A DNA stretch of 64,000 nt from Eukaryota sp. TZLM1-RC (Eukaryota > Metamonada: BaSk clade). The position numbers and the translations under genes are program-made. The stretch spans positions 2,088,550-2,152,549 of the forward strand of contig JAUPSS010000004.1 in NCBI GenBank assembly GCA_040285825.1, given 5' to 3'. The notes under the pieces were generated by a model. That model did no database searches. It worked only from the letters and a program-made list of their open reading frames with translations, and had not been told where the DNA came from. Below, piece after piece: positions 11,401-21,996 of the stretch; within the stretch, counting starts at the first letter, position 1, and each line of letters opens with the position of its first letter.

Positions 11401-11600
11401 GTTCGCTTTTGTCAATTATCATCTCCCTTATTTACTTCCCACAAATCAATATTTCTAACGAAATTGATTACTCAGAATTCAAATTACTTACGAAAAACTA
11501 AATCTGTAGCAGAATGGGAGCAACTTTATCCCAATTCAATTCCAAAAGCTAAGGGTTTCACATACTTATGGCATATATTAAACAAAAGAATTTTGTGAAT
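8441..11600. other. Unassigned AT-rich stretch, probably transposon debris
   Basis: No frame longer than about 126 codons and no conserved family recognised. Plus-strand frames at 8903-9211, 9208-9423, 10878-11159 and 11218-11598 have plausible amino-acid composition (for example AFHQSNLIAFFDEQLIIG, KSVAEWEQLYPNSIPKAKGF) and lead toward Fanzor relic 2 in the same orientation. The stretch from about 10.9 kb on may therefore be its eroded N-terminal half. The 8.9-10.7 kb part could be another element; I cannot name it. Confidence 0.35.
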
Positions 11601-11639
11601 AGTATTGTTGATGAAGTCTATCATCAGATAATATTTAAG

Positions 11640-11965
11640 AAACTAAGATGGTTGGTTGAGATTAATCGCACAACTGAGAACAACGAAAACACAGAAATTC
11701 AAAGAACCTACCAAAATAAGAGGGTTTGAGAATTCAATTTAAAAAGCTGGTTACAGGGTCCTTTTAATTGATGAGTTTCGAACCAGTTGCTGTTGTTTCA
11801 ACTGTAAGAAAGTGGAGAAAACAGTTGAAACATTCTGATGGTGCAGAGATCCTAGGCCATGGAAGAAGCATGAAGTGTCTATTCGTCACGGACTTACCAT
11901 GTGTAATCAAAAGAGATCGAAATGCTTCGCTGAATATGTTGGCAGTGATTGAAGTACATGCATAA
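11640..11965 (+). pseudogene. Fanzor/TnpB-like C-terminal fragment (relic 2)
   Basis: Around 11750 one frame reads RVLLIDEFRTSCCCFNCKK, the second RuvC motif with its glutamate and the start of a zinc finger. The same frame continues to SIRHGLTMC, comparable to RRHGLLTC in relic 3. After a frame change a neighbouring frame gives VIKRDRNASLNMLAVIE, the third RuvC motif with R-D kept. Stops and the frameshift make it inactive. The upstream extent is unclear and may reach 10.9 kb. Confidence 0.6.
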
Positions 11966-12045
11966 GATGGAGATAGACTGGTTTACCTACATAGAACCGA
12001 GGTTGATGAATGTTTAAAGAAAATGGTATCAAGAATAGTATATAT

Positions 12046-15000
12046 ATTGAATTTGCACACGTAATTAAATTAACTCTTAACTAATGGGACGACTATCATT
12101 GAACAAAGATTTCCTCTACAAAATCTTGATCTGCTTGCTGTCTAGCTAAAACTGCTCTAATTCGATCGAAAAACCGAGGTAATCTATTAATAATGGCAAA
12201 TTGAATTCGAGAACGCCATAAAAAATATCAAATCTTTTCATTGTTTTTTCTTGAACCATTTTTTAGAAGTCATTCAAAAAAGTTTCTGCTTCATCTGATA
12301 ATCTTCGATTTATCGAAAATGGGAAAGCAATAAAAACCAGCTGTGTATTTCTATCAGCGCTAGCCTTTTCAATATCTTTATCATATATCTATGTTTTTCT
12401 TTTGCTTTAAAATCAAGAGCACTCACAGGATTAAGTTTTCTTCTGTGAACCAAAGTATCATTTGCAACCTTGCATGATACAAAGTCAACAATAGCTTCAG
12501 AATTATCAATCCAATCACAGTATACATCACCTCTATCATCAGAACCAAATTTCTTCAGAGAAAGTGTTTCCTTCAGCTCTTTGATACACGATATTCTTGC
12601 AGTTTGTGCTATATTAAAAACAGTGTCTCTGAAAGCATCATGTAATGAAGAACGATAAGTTATCAATTTAGAACAATTCAGAGCATTGCACAAAGTGAGT
12701 TGAGGTGAATTCGAACAAATACATCTTTTTGATAATAATTGATTATTGGGGATGTTCAAATATAATCTCATTTTTGTTACAAATGCTTCAATATTGGCAC
12801 ACAATCCAAATCTTCGTGGTACAATGGTTACAAAAAGTGAAGAATCTAATGACTTATTTTCACAAACACCCTTTTCCTTTAACAATGAGTCAAGATCTTG
12901 ATTTAAAACAGCTGGGCTGCATGTATTATTATACAGATCATTTTCATACATTTCAGTCAATCGTTTCTGTAATGTTTGAAGATTGTATATTAAATTTAAA
13001 AAAATTTCCGGAATATTGCCATTGAATGATTGGGGAGGCATCGACTCCATTTTCTTACATCAATTTTCGAAATTTTTTCATTTAATGCAAAAACAGTGGA
13101 ACTTTGTGTTGTCATTAATAAATCTTCCCAATTTGCAAATCTTTCGAAAACTCAAAGATTGCATTTCTGCATTTGCCAATAAAAGCACACGAAGTAAGAA
13201 TAGAAGCCTTCGTCCAACCTAATCCGCCATAATGTGGACTAAGATAAGCATGGTCTGGAATTTGGAACATTTTACATCCTAGTAATTGTGACAAAACCTT
13301 TGCACGTAATTCATTAAACTTCCGTGCCAAAGATTTAGTGATAAGAGGATTTGTAGATCGAAATATATGATTGAAGTTGGAGCTGAAACACAGTCTTATA
13401 ATAGTAAATTTGACATGTTTCTGTATATCTAAAGTCATCATTCGGTCAATTTTATCGGAAATTGAGTTCAGCTTTTCAAACAATTTTTTGGTAATTTCGT
13501 CATTATTTCCTAAAAACGAACCCAAATGACGAATAGCATCATTTGAATAAAATTTGGCCTGAGTTTCAATACCATCAACTGATGTAGAACTTCGAGAATT
13601 CGATAACAAAACACATTTAATTAAATTAAGTCGGAGACCAATTTTGGTCAATAATTCTTTAAAACATACAGTTGCTTTTTTCACAATATTTAAATCACCT
13701 ATCAGAACAACATGATTCATATATGCAATCATTTTCAGCGAAGGAAATATCTCTTGAATTTGCAATAAAATAGGATGAATGGCCAAACAAAACAAAAGAG
13801 GTCCTAACAGATCTCCTTACTTTACACCACTTGATGAACTCAAAATGGAATTACCAAAGTGTAAATCAAAATTTGTGCTATATGTTGATTGGAAATACGG
13901 CATTAGTTCCGGCATATATTGCAACAAAGCACCATGAATACTGCAACGATTGAGTGAATTGAATGCATAACTAAAATCCAATGACATACAAACATTGGAT
14001 TCATTTTGGCGAAATAATACATCTGTAGCAAATATCGCTGAAAAAAACTCCATCAGTGGTATTAATTCCATATTGAAAGGCCAACAAAATCTTTTTTGCT
14101 TTTTCATTGAACATGTTGAAGCAACACGCAGAAAAAATATTTTGTAAGCTCTCAGACACTGCAATAAGACGAACCTCCATTTTTGTATTCTTGACAGGTG
14201 CCGTCAAACGAAAACTTCTTAATTCTTCTGGATATTTAAGTTGACCAGTCAATATTCTGTTAAAAAATTTGGTTAATAAAACAAGACAATTCTCTGATGA
14301 AATAATTGCGGCTTTTACATGATCAAAAGAAATATCAAAAAGCCCGGCAGACTTACCGCGTGGTCTCTTTTTATCACCGAAAATACTTCTGATGGCACCA
14401 ATGGATAATTTTCCCAGTGAGTTCCGTAAAAATTTTGATTCATTATAGGGTCTTCTGATGGATGAAGTATCTTCTGTTTATCCATAGTATCTTGATTGTT
14501 GGGAGTTTCAACCCCTAAACTTAAAGCAGACAAAGCCCTAGACCATTTCTTATCCAAGCCTTTGTCTTCAACAATTTTACTCAATTTCTCAGATGAATGC
14601 GTTCTCGGTGCTATATTAGTAAAATCTTCGGATTTATTTGCGAAACTTTGTTCAAAAGGAGGACAAAAAGAACCAAAAAAATCCCAAAGAAGATTGATAG
14701 CATACTTTCCTTTACATAGTTGATCCAAAAATCAGTAAAAAAACGAAAGCAAATTCATTACATTTTGACGGATGAATTTCTTGAAATATTTTGACGGGAG
14801 GATGGTAATTATCAACTATTCGGCATTTCAAACAACGATCAGTCGTTTTACCTTCTGCATTTTTCCTAAAAGAAACACCACAATTGTTGAAACTTTGTGC
14901 TTGATTCCCTTGGTAACTGGTTTTCCAACAACTTGTGGAGGATCATTTATTGGTTTTCCCTTAGATTCAGTTCTGATAAATTTTCTTTTACATTTTATTA

Positions 15001-15345
15001 TAGAGTTTGTCACATCATTTTTTCCAACATTGGGGCATGTACGAGCATTATGTCCTTGTTGTCGACATTTTGAGCATCTGAGGAGCGTGTCTTCGTTTTT
15101 GAACAAACTTTATTTTCATCATGATTTTCTAAAATTTGTTGATCGGAAATCTTTTTGTCCAAAATTGAAGAGAGAAGAGGTTGAGGAGGAGAGGTAGAAA
15201 GGACGTCTTGAGCATCTTGTTGTCTAGCATTCATTCTTTTGACTCCATTGGAATCAGAAACTGATTCAGGCATGAACAAAACAGAAAAGAAACAATGATC
15301 AGGGTTCTGCAAGGATTTAAGTCAGACGGTTTGATGTAGAGGAAG
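12046..15345 (-). mobile_element. R2-type non-LTR retrotransposon, near full length, decayed (copy 1)
   Basis: Minus-strand element collinear with the intact one at 35-38 kb. The N-terminal leader (ESVSDSNGVKR, QQDAQDVLSTSPPQPLLSS) starts near 15.27 kb. The CCHC knuckle RCSKCRQQGHNARTCP lies near 15.08 kb, reverse transcriptase motifs span 14.4-13.5 kb and the C-terminal endonuclease-like domain 12.7-12.1 kb. Frames change at least six times; a one-base deletion splits the leader from the knuckle, and the catalytic Y-M-D-D box reads YMNHVV (near 13.71 kb). It is dead. The 3' end is the common TTGAATTTGCACAC block (minus-strand sense GTGTGCAAATTCAA) at 12048-12060; the 5' end is a CTTTTTTCTTCC tract near 15.34 kb. 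It lies 120 bp from, and divergent to, the kinase-PARG gene. Confidence 0.85.
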
Positions 15346-15464
15346 GAAGAAAAAAGAGAAAATCAAGAAGAAAATCAACTTGGGAAAAATTTGATAAATT
15401 AAGACCCCATACATCAGGGTAGAAAGGACACTTATTTCATTGTTGTAGACATCATCTGTAGCTA

Positions 15465-17471
15465 ATGACGCTTACTCTACCTCAGCTTTCGGATCTTCCC
15501 GGGTACACCATTGTCAGACCGATAGGTAAGGGTTCATATGGACGGGTTTTTGCGGCTAAATCTTTATCTACCTTTCGTTCTTGCTGTATCAAGGAAGTTC
15601 GTCTTGCTGAAGGTCAGCAAGATCGATGGCACAGAGAGGTCTCACCGATGTCGTTAAAATTACCATATATCTGTTCTGTTTGGGAAACTTTCTCGTTCAA
15701 AAATCACTACTACATTGTTATGGATCTTTATCCCAGAAACTTGACAGAATTGATTTATCAACAACAAGAACGCACTGTGTTGATAAAAGGTACAGCATTG
15801 TCCAAAAATCTAGCATGGAAGATTTTTGGGCAGCTTGTTCAAGCTGTTCAGTCGCTTCACCAGAAAAACTTTTGCCATCGAGACATCAAACCTGAAAACA
15901 TATTCCTCGATGATGAGTTCAATGCCGTTCTGGGTGATTTTGGTCACTCCCGCACCTTTACCTCCGTCAATTTGTTTACCACTGCTGCTTCCCCAGCCTA
16001 CCATGCCCCTGAAATGTACCTGAATTCTTATTATGGCGAAGAGGTTGATTACTTTGCACTGGGAGTTATTTTTTTTGAAATGTTAGTTGGAGAATTGCCA
16101 TACAATCCAAACTCTTCAGATCGTAGTATCACACCGTCAGCACTGAATAAAGTAGCGGATGTGGAAGCAAGGAAAATCATCCAACAATTAATGCAACCAA
16201 CTCCTAAGCCAAGAGCTACAGCATTTCAAAACTTATATACCAAGGTCTGCAACATGATGAGTAGGCCCCAAGGAATCGAGACAACTATTTCTACTGGATT
16301 CAGTTCCCAATTGGAACATTCTACTTATTCGCAAACAAGCTGTGATACCGCTGTCACTGTTTTGCCATCGATTCCGAGCTCTTCTAGCGGTAAAGGACGT
16401 CCACCTCTATCATTACCTTCCCTATCAAGATTATCACCGGGAAAACAATCCAACAGGCTGGTTACTGGTATTGCAGATGGTGGAAGATCACAAGGGAAGT
16501 TTTTTTATGTCACTTTATATCTTCATTCTCTACAAAGTGTGGCAGGACAAACCATTCAAACTGCTGCACAATCATTTGTGGATGATGAAGTTATAGTTGA
16601 AGTGGATGAACTTATTAGTTGTAAATTATTTTCTATCAAATGTTTTTGCAAGACGCCCTGTACTGTTCAGAAGCTAAAAGCTCTTGTGCAAGGTAAATCA
16701 CTCCAGCTTTCTGGCACTGATATCTATTGCAATGTCTTTCTTCGTCAAACTGAAATGGTCATTCTTCTTGCTCAGCAGCCCTTCAATGAAGTTGAACAAG
16801 AAATTTTACGTTATGCAAACGGTTGCTCTGTTTTATTGAGATCTTCATACCCAATGGATTCAAATAGGTTCATGGTATATGAAATTAGCCTTTTATCAAA
16901 ACAAGAGAAGATTCACTTTGCAAATAATTTGACCAAAAAGTGTTTTCCTTTTATTATAACGTATTCGGTCAATGTTAAGCTGACCCATGTTTTTCAAATC
17001 CGTTTCATTCCTTCAGCAGATCCTGCACGAGCACAAAAGTTTTTGCACCAACAGTTCAACCTTGAGAACCACAACCATATCTTGGTCGTTCATAATGCAG
17101 TATTGCTGATTTTCACAAATTCTCCACATTGTCCCATTGGTATTGGCAATAGTTTTTGTATTGTGGACAACAACCATCAAGAAACTAACCATACAATATC
17201 ATGCATTGAACAGTATAATTCAAGAAAAGCGATTAGTCGGGTTCCCAAACTTAAACATTCAACTGCGCCCAACGAAAACAATGCCACTTCACCAAAGAAG
17301 GCACCATCTCATCTACCTACCATTAAGTTGTATTGGAAAGCTCATGGAAATCCCAGCATTGAATTTTTAAAAAGAATCACAAATAAGTATTATTCCAATA
17401 TGGCTTCTTCAATCTTTTTTGGTAGTATATCTGGTGGTTTTCTTCTTGTCTGCATTAGTGAATCAACTTGA
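15465..17471 (+). CDS. NEK-like Ser/Thr kinase, N-terminal part of a kinase-PARG-PBZ protein
   Basis: ATG at 15465. The kinase domain spans residues about 10-270: glycine loop GKGSYGRVFAAK (21-32), catalytic Lys43, Glu58, HRDIKPEN (138-145), DFG (158-160), APEM (181-184) and WALG-like DYFALGVIFFEM. All catalytic residues are present; the spacing suggests a NEK or related kinase. From residue ~345 on, the sequence is not kinase. It contains a module FPFIITYSVNVKLTHVFQIR (residue ~493 on) that recurs downstream as FSFVVSQFIDAKSITVFELG at 17.73 kb in the next frame, a sign that both belong to one protein. The frame closes with TGA at 17469, only 4 bp before the next ATG. Removing 17425-17458 as an intron joins the frames exactly, so the true exon probably ends at 17424. 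Confidence 0.85.
   Translation: MTLTLPQLSDLPGYTIVRPIGKGSYGRVFAAKSLSTFRSCCIKEVRLAEGQQDRWHREVSPMSLKLPYICSVWETFSFKNHYYIVMDLYPRNLTELIYQQQERTVLIKGTALSKNLAWKIFGQLVQAVQSLHQKNFCHRDIKPENIFLDDEFNAVLGDFGHSRTFTSVNLFTTAASPAYHAPEMYLNSYYGEEVDYFALGVIFFEMLVGELPYNPNSSDRSITPSALNKVADVEARKIIQQLMQPTPKPRATAFQNLYTKVCNMMSRPQGIETTISTGFSSQLEHSTYSQTSCDTAVTVLPSIPSSSSGKGRPPLSLPSLSRLSPGKQSNRLVTGIADGGRSQGKFFYVTLYLHSLQSVAGQTIQTAAQSFVDDEVIVEVDELISCKLFSIKCFCKTPCTVQKLKALVQGKSLQLSGTDIYCNVFLRQTEMVILLAQQPFNEVEQEILRYANGCSVLLRSSYPMDSNRFMVYEISLLSKQEKIHFANNLTKKCFPFIITYSVNVKLTHVFQIRFIPSADPARAQKFLHQQFNLENHNHILVVHNAVLLIFTNSPHCPIGIGNSFCIVDNNHQETNHTISCIEQYNSRKAISRVPKLKHSTAPNENNATSPKKAPSHLPTIKLYWKAHGNPSIEFLKRITNKYYSNMASSIFFGSISGGFLLVCISEST
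17425..17458 (+). other. Predicted 34-nt intron joining kinase and PARG frames
   Basis: It starts GTATAT, the same donor as the NAC-beta intron, and ends TCTGCATTAG. Removal fuses GGT-A with TG-AAT, giving an uninterrupted frame into NQLDQMAEEGQF. The donor fits the other introns, but the 3' block lacks the usual adenosine (TTAC or CAAC), so it is weaker than they are. A single-base sequencing error or frameshift is the alternative. Confidence 0.5.
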
Positions 17472-19206
17472 TCAAATGGCAGAAGAAGGCCAGTTCATGG
17501 TGAACAGTACCATTATTAAGGTATTTCGGACACTACCAGCATTCTCTGTCGTTTTTGCCCCCAGAGAGTTTGATGAGGTCAGGAATGAACTTGAACCATT
17601 TCTTGGAGATTGTGAAATTGTACAAGGTCAGTGTCTCTCTTTGGGCAAACAGTTGGGGTTTTTGCATAGTATCGTCATTAATTCGGATGAATATACCCCA
17701 ACTGATCTCTTACGTAGACTATCTCATGTATCTTTTTCTTTTGTAGTATCTCAGTTTATTGATGCTAAATCAATAACAGTCTTTGAACTAGGCATCATAC
17801 CATTTGCTCACTTGTCTGCTGTAACTGCTGCTCTGGAGAGGAAGCTAGATCTGCCATCCCGAAAAAGTTTCTTGTTTACTTATAACCGCCGGTTACTCTT
17901 GCTTTCGGCCTTAGCCAATCCTTCTTGTGAGCCACCGATAACTCAAGGAACAAGGTTTAGCATCACCATTAAAGGAGGTTTTACTAGTGATCATGAAGTA
18001 TTCTATGTTCGAAAGTATAGTCCAACTTTACCAATACCTTTACTTATGCCTGCAGAGGATCCCCATGTAAGCTTGGCTCAGTATTACGATGTTTTGCTTG
18101 AATCATATCAAAGTAAATACTTCAAAAAGTTGTTAACCAAAGTTCAATCATGCCAAGCTGGTTTGTGTAAGTCGAGCTACATTGCTCTTATTTATGCTGT
18201 TATACAAGCTCATACTATTGTCTCTGTGCGTAATGGGTTCTGCATGGAGTTTATGCCTCGTCAAACACAGAATATTAAAGTTGATTTAAATGTCAAGCGG
18301 CTTTTCAACGGTGTTTATTCATTCAGCGACCTTTATGATTTAGATTTTTCCTCTACTTTGTCTTCATCTAGTCGAAATCCAAGTGTTCTGCAGAAAGATT
18401 GTCTGGAGTGTGCGATAGACCTTGATCCTGCTACTAACCGTGTTGGTGTCCTCAACATGGCTAATGAGGAACATCCTGGTGGTGGATATCTCACGGGTGC
18501 CAGTGCTCAGGAAGAATCACTTTTCAGAAGAACAACTCTAGGTGCTGCTTTGGATCCTGAACAGTATGGTGGACAGGTAGTTTCTGGTCAAAGGGTAGCA
18601 TACCCATGGAAAACAGCTAATATTGATGTTGTAGTTACCGAAAATGTGGAAATTTTCAAAACAACTGAAACTACTGGATGTCAATTACTGGCGAGCTCTC
18701 AGCCAATTACCATTATAAGTACTGCTGCTCCCCAAGAGCCTGAAATTGTGGAAATTGACAATTTTGGTGAAGACTATGCTCACTCTAATGATTTACAATT
18801 GTTGTACAAGAGATGGACTTGTGTCTTTTTAGCTGCCATTAAGCACGGAATTACTCATTTAGTGATTTGCCCTCTTGGTTGTGGAGCATTTAGAAACCCT
18901 ATTCCTGGTGCAATGACTGTCTTATCATTTGCACTATCCATTTTTCACAAGTTTTTTGCTTCAATTACACTCAGTGCTTCTGAAGAGCTTTTGTCTAGTT
19001 GTGCATCATTATCCAGTATTAAATCTCTCAATGAATCCCGCCTGCTCAAACTGCCTTGTAGAGATCTTCCTAGCGAGTGTACTTCCAATAGTGATCCCAC
19101 TCACCGTGAACAGTTTCTTCACCGTACACCTTGCCCTAACGGTAACTCGTGTTTAATGAAAAAATCACTCACACATTCGTTATTGAACAAACATCCTGAA
19201 AGATAG
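17459..19206 (+). CDS. TIGR02452-type poly(ADP-ribose) glycohydrolase domain, ends at in-frame TAG
   Basis: Predicted second exon; if it were a separate gene the first ATG would be 17476. Residues near 18.39-18.83 kb form a macrodomain-type PARG of the bacterial/protist class: CAIDLDPATNRVGVLNMANE, then the signature HPGGGYLTGASAQEESLFRR. That holds the G-G-G and Q-E-E elements that bind ADP-ribose and supply the catalytic glutamate; VICPLGCGAFRNP near 18.87 kb matches the late macrodomain loop. The enzyme class removes poly(ADP-ribose) chains from proteins. The part before it repeats the module seen behind the kinase domain. After it comes a first PBZ-like finger, TPCPNGNSCLMKKSLTH with SLLNKH (C-x5-C-x7-H-x5-H). 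The frame then stops at TAG (19204-19206), where the second copy at 26.33 kb has TGG (Trp). Confidence 0.85.
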
Positions 19207-21996
19207 AGGTTTAATAATTGTGAATTGCATGGTAAAAATTCTGTACATGACTCTATGTGCCGCGGAGATTCGTTCTCCCGTCCTTCTCTCTGTCCACAAG
19301 GAATGGGTTGTTCAAACAGGGCTAGTTGTCTCTATTCTCATGAAAGGATTCAATGTCCCAACCCAAACTGTGTTGATTTAACTAGTGATCACCTGAACTC
19401 ATTCAACCATTCACCCTTGGCTGAGGATCCATTTGTTTACGTCGAAAGCAGAGGTGTGGAGAGGTTTGTCTGTCCACACGGTAGGTCATGTAACAGTAAC
19501 GAACCCCAACATACTGAAAAGTTCATCCACATTGTTCGTCCAGAATGTCTTGGATGTGCATCCTCAGATGAGAACCATCTTTCATTGTACCACCACGTTG
19601 GTGTAAAAGACCTTCGTCCTTTGTGTCCTAATGGCGCTGCTTGTAAAGATCAGCGACAACGAGATTTGGACCACATTCGTAAGTTCAGTCATCCTACAAG
19701 TAAAGCTTTTGATGTTGTTGGAAACTTGATACCACCAACAAGGGGTCCAAAAGATAAAATTGATTTCTCGTTCAATGTGGACTGGTTAGCCAGTTACTGC
19801 TGTCCTCCAAACCAACCAACCCCACCTAATATTGCTTCTATTGCTCACTTCATTCTTGGATTAAAACCAGTTCATAGAATAAAGGTGGAACCTTTTCTTT
19901 CTTGCCTAGTTCATGGGAACTTCTATTCTCTTGAATTCATGAAGTCAGAACTTTCTCATTCAGAAAATGTTCAAACTATTGCCAAAAATCATTTTAAGTT
20001 GCATAAGTACAGTAATCGTGCAGCAGTGGCGGATTATGTAGCTCTGGCAGCAAAGAATAAGTTTCTTGGTTTGAGAAATTTTTCATTCGATTACGGTGCT
20101 CAACAGGAAGCAAAGAGATTATTAATGATGAATGATACCACTGAGCTTGATGAATTGGCTGATTCTATTGCCGAAGCTGCCAATGAACTCAACAATTTGG
20201 CTAATAAGAAGAATCCTGACAACAAGATTGGAATTGGTTACAACAAGGATAAAGAGCTTGGCACCGATAAAACTGTATTTGCCAATCTTGGACCAAATAC
20301 GTACAAGACATACGGTCCCATTGCCATTTTCTTCACGGAAGAACTCACCAAGCACCCTGCCTCATTTTTACACCTCACCGCCGCGACTTATCATTACAGT
20401 CAGCCTGGATTAAAGTATCGAAGTCATGTCCCCGTCCCTGGAGAAGCCCACACCCCAGAACGTATTGATTTTTACTACAAGTTGGTACAAAATCTCGGTT
20501 GTTTAAAGGCCGCAGAAACGCTTGCTTGGGATTTGGCTAAGATGGTGGTTGAGTATCGTGAACAATGTCAGAGAAGACGTTCGCCAAGATTTGTAACTGA
20601 TGTTACAATTAAAGATTGTCTCACTATGATGTTCCAGCTGAATAGTCACAATTCTTTTGAATGTCATCTCCCTTCATTGATCCCGCTTTCACATGTACGC
20701 CACATATTAATGCCTCAAGCCACCTTTGATTCGTTACCCTTAAATGTTCAACAACAGCTATCAGAGATGGGAGAATCTGGTGATGACTTTCTAAAGGTTA
20801 CTATGGGAGATGAAACCTCAGAAGAATATAAACATGAAATGGAGGAACTTTCAACTACCACTGTTGATCATGCTCAAGTTGCCTCTTTCCAAGGGTATAG
20901 CTTTGTTATGACCTCATTGCAATTTTTCAGCATTCCCGAGTCCATTAGAGCCCCAGAACCCATTCGTCTTGCATTCAGTGTTATGGGTTCTTCAAACTTC
21001 GAAGTGCTGGTTGTGATTGAAGGGTATTCAACTTTGCGTTTTGCCTTTCAACAAGGTTCAGTTTTCCTTTATAAGAACCGAGATAATCTTCTTTGTAGGC
21101 AAAGATTGTATTTCCCTTCAAGATTGGCTCAATTGTACCTGCGCTTTGCTCTTTCTGTTGACCGTACAACTGGTGATATATTGCTTCAACGAATTGGCCA
21201 GGAATGCAGCTTCAAGTTTGATCCTTTGCAGTTTACGTTAGCTGAACTCATCACTTCCACCAATCCTTGTTATATTGGATTCAAATTGGACGGTGATGGT
21301 TATGTTTCGTTTAAGAATGTTTTGCTTAAAGCATCTCAAAAGATGGTTTCACCAGCATCAGATAGTGCTGCTGAACTTACACTTAATCATGTGAAATCCA
21401 GTTTTTCAGATTTTAACCCAGTATTCAGTAATGAAAGTGATTCACTTGCTAAAAGGGAACAATTACCGCCAATATCACCATTGACAATTGGCTCTGACAG
21501 AATGGTTGCTGACTCCCTTAGTACAAATGATGCAGAAGCTCCCCCTACTGTACGCATTCCTCTTTGTCCCCATCCCTGGACTTGTGCGTATTACTATGAT
21601 GGTGCAAGGGCAAAGACTGCTGAGGGAGTACAGCATCAGTCCAAATATCGTCATATCTGTCGTTTCGGATATTCATGTAGAAACAAAAACGATACAAACC
21701 ACACAGTCCATTTTCTTCATATTAAACGTGAAAAATGCTCAAAAGGGGAAAATTGTAGAAAAATTGCTGATCCTGTTCATCGCTTCAGTTTTACTCATCA
21801 GAATCTCCATCTTATTCCATACAAGTGCAGGAATGGTAGCCAATGTCCTGACCTAAATTCTGGATGCTCAAAAAGGTATGGTCATTGGGAAGTTGATAAT
21901 GATCCCATTGATGTCGGTATACCCTCATTGGAAATGGATAATCACAGTACTTCACGAGTTTCAACTAAAATTGCGTCCTTTTTTGGTTTTAACTGA
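19207..21996 (+). CDS. PBZ-like zinc-finger array, C-terminal part beyond the TAG
   Basis: This continues the previous frame directly (930 codons to TGA at 21994). A first ATG-less stretch is followed by a string of C-x2-5-C-x6-9-H-x5-H fingers of the poly(ADP-ribose)-binding PBZ type: VCPHGRSCNSNEPQH-x5-H, LCPNGAACKDQRQRDLDH-x5-H and ECLGCASSDENH-x5-H. Near the end come CRFGYSCRNKNDTNH-x5-H, KCSKGENCRKIADPVH-x5-H, a variant beginning CPHPWTC, and a last degenerate one. Between the two finger groups lie a conserved-looking module (GPNTYKTYGPIAIFFTEEL, ATYHYSQPGLKYRSH), then PLSHVRHILMPQATFDSL, then a probable beta-sandwich (CYIGFKLDGDGYVSF). PBZ fingers bind PAR, so with the upstream PARG domain the protein should both bind and cut PAR chains. 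The TAG would remove everything here unless it is read through, edited, or a sequencing error. Confidence 0.8.
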   Translation, partial: RFNNCELHGKNSVHDSMCRGDSFSRPSLCPQGMGCSNRASCLYSHERIQCPNPNCVDLTSDHLNSFNHSPLAEDPFVYVESRGVERFVCPHGRSCNSNEPQHTEKFIHIVRPECLGCASSDENHLSLYHHVGVKDLRPLCPNGAACKDQRQRDLDHIRKFSHPTSKAFDVVGNLIPPTRGPKDKIDFSFNVDWLASYCCPPNQPTPPNIASIAHFILGLKPVHRIKVEPFLSCLVHGNFYSLEFMKSELSHSENVQTIAKNHFKLHKYSNRAAVADYVALAAKNKFLGLRNFSFDYGAQQEAKRLLMMNDTTELDELADSIAEAANELNNLANKKNPDNKIGIGYNKDKELGTDKTVFANLGPNTYKTYGPIAIFFTEELTKHPASFLHLTAATYHYSQPGLKYRSHVPVPGEAHTPERIDFYYKLVQNLGCLKAAETLAWDLAKMVVEYREQCQRRRSPRFVTDVTIKDCLTMMFQLNSHNSFECHLPSLIPLSHVRHILMPQATFDSLPLNVQQQLSEMGESGDDFLKVTMGDETSEEYKHEMEELSTTTVDHAQVASFQGYSFVMTSLQFFSIPESIRAPEPIRLAFSVMGSSNFEVLVVIEGYSTLRFAFQQGSVFLYKNRDNLLCRQRLYFPSRLAQLYLRFALSVDRTTGDILLQRIGQECSFKFDPLQFTLAELITSTNPCYIGFKLDGDGYVSFKNVLLKASQKMVSPASDSAAELTLNHVKSSFSDFNPVFSNESDSLAKREQLPPISPLTIGSDRMVADSLSTNDAEAPPTVRIPLCPHPWTCAYYYDGARAKTAEGVQHQSKYRHICRFGYSCRNKNDTNHTVHFLHIKREKCSKGENCRKIADPVHRFSFTHQNLHLIPYKCRNGSQCPDLNSGCSKRYGHWEVDNDPIDVGIPSLEMDNHSTSRVSTKIASFFGFN

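Noticed and set aside
12028-15369. ATCAAGAA as target-site duplication of the 12-15 kb retroelement
   Set aside because: Only 8 bp in A-rich sequence, and the 3' copy overlaps bases that the 57-kb element also carries after its 3' end, so it may belong to the element.
17476-17476. PARG as an independent gene starting at 17476
   Set aside because: It would leave 4 bp between two eukaryotic genes, and the repeated module spans the junction. Kept only as the alternative if splicing is disproved.
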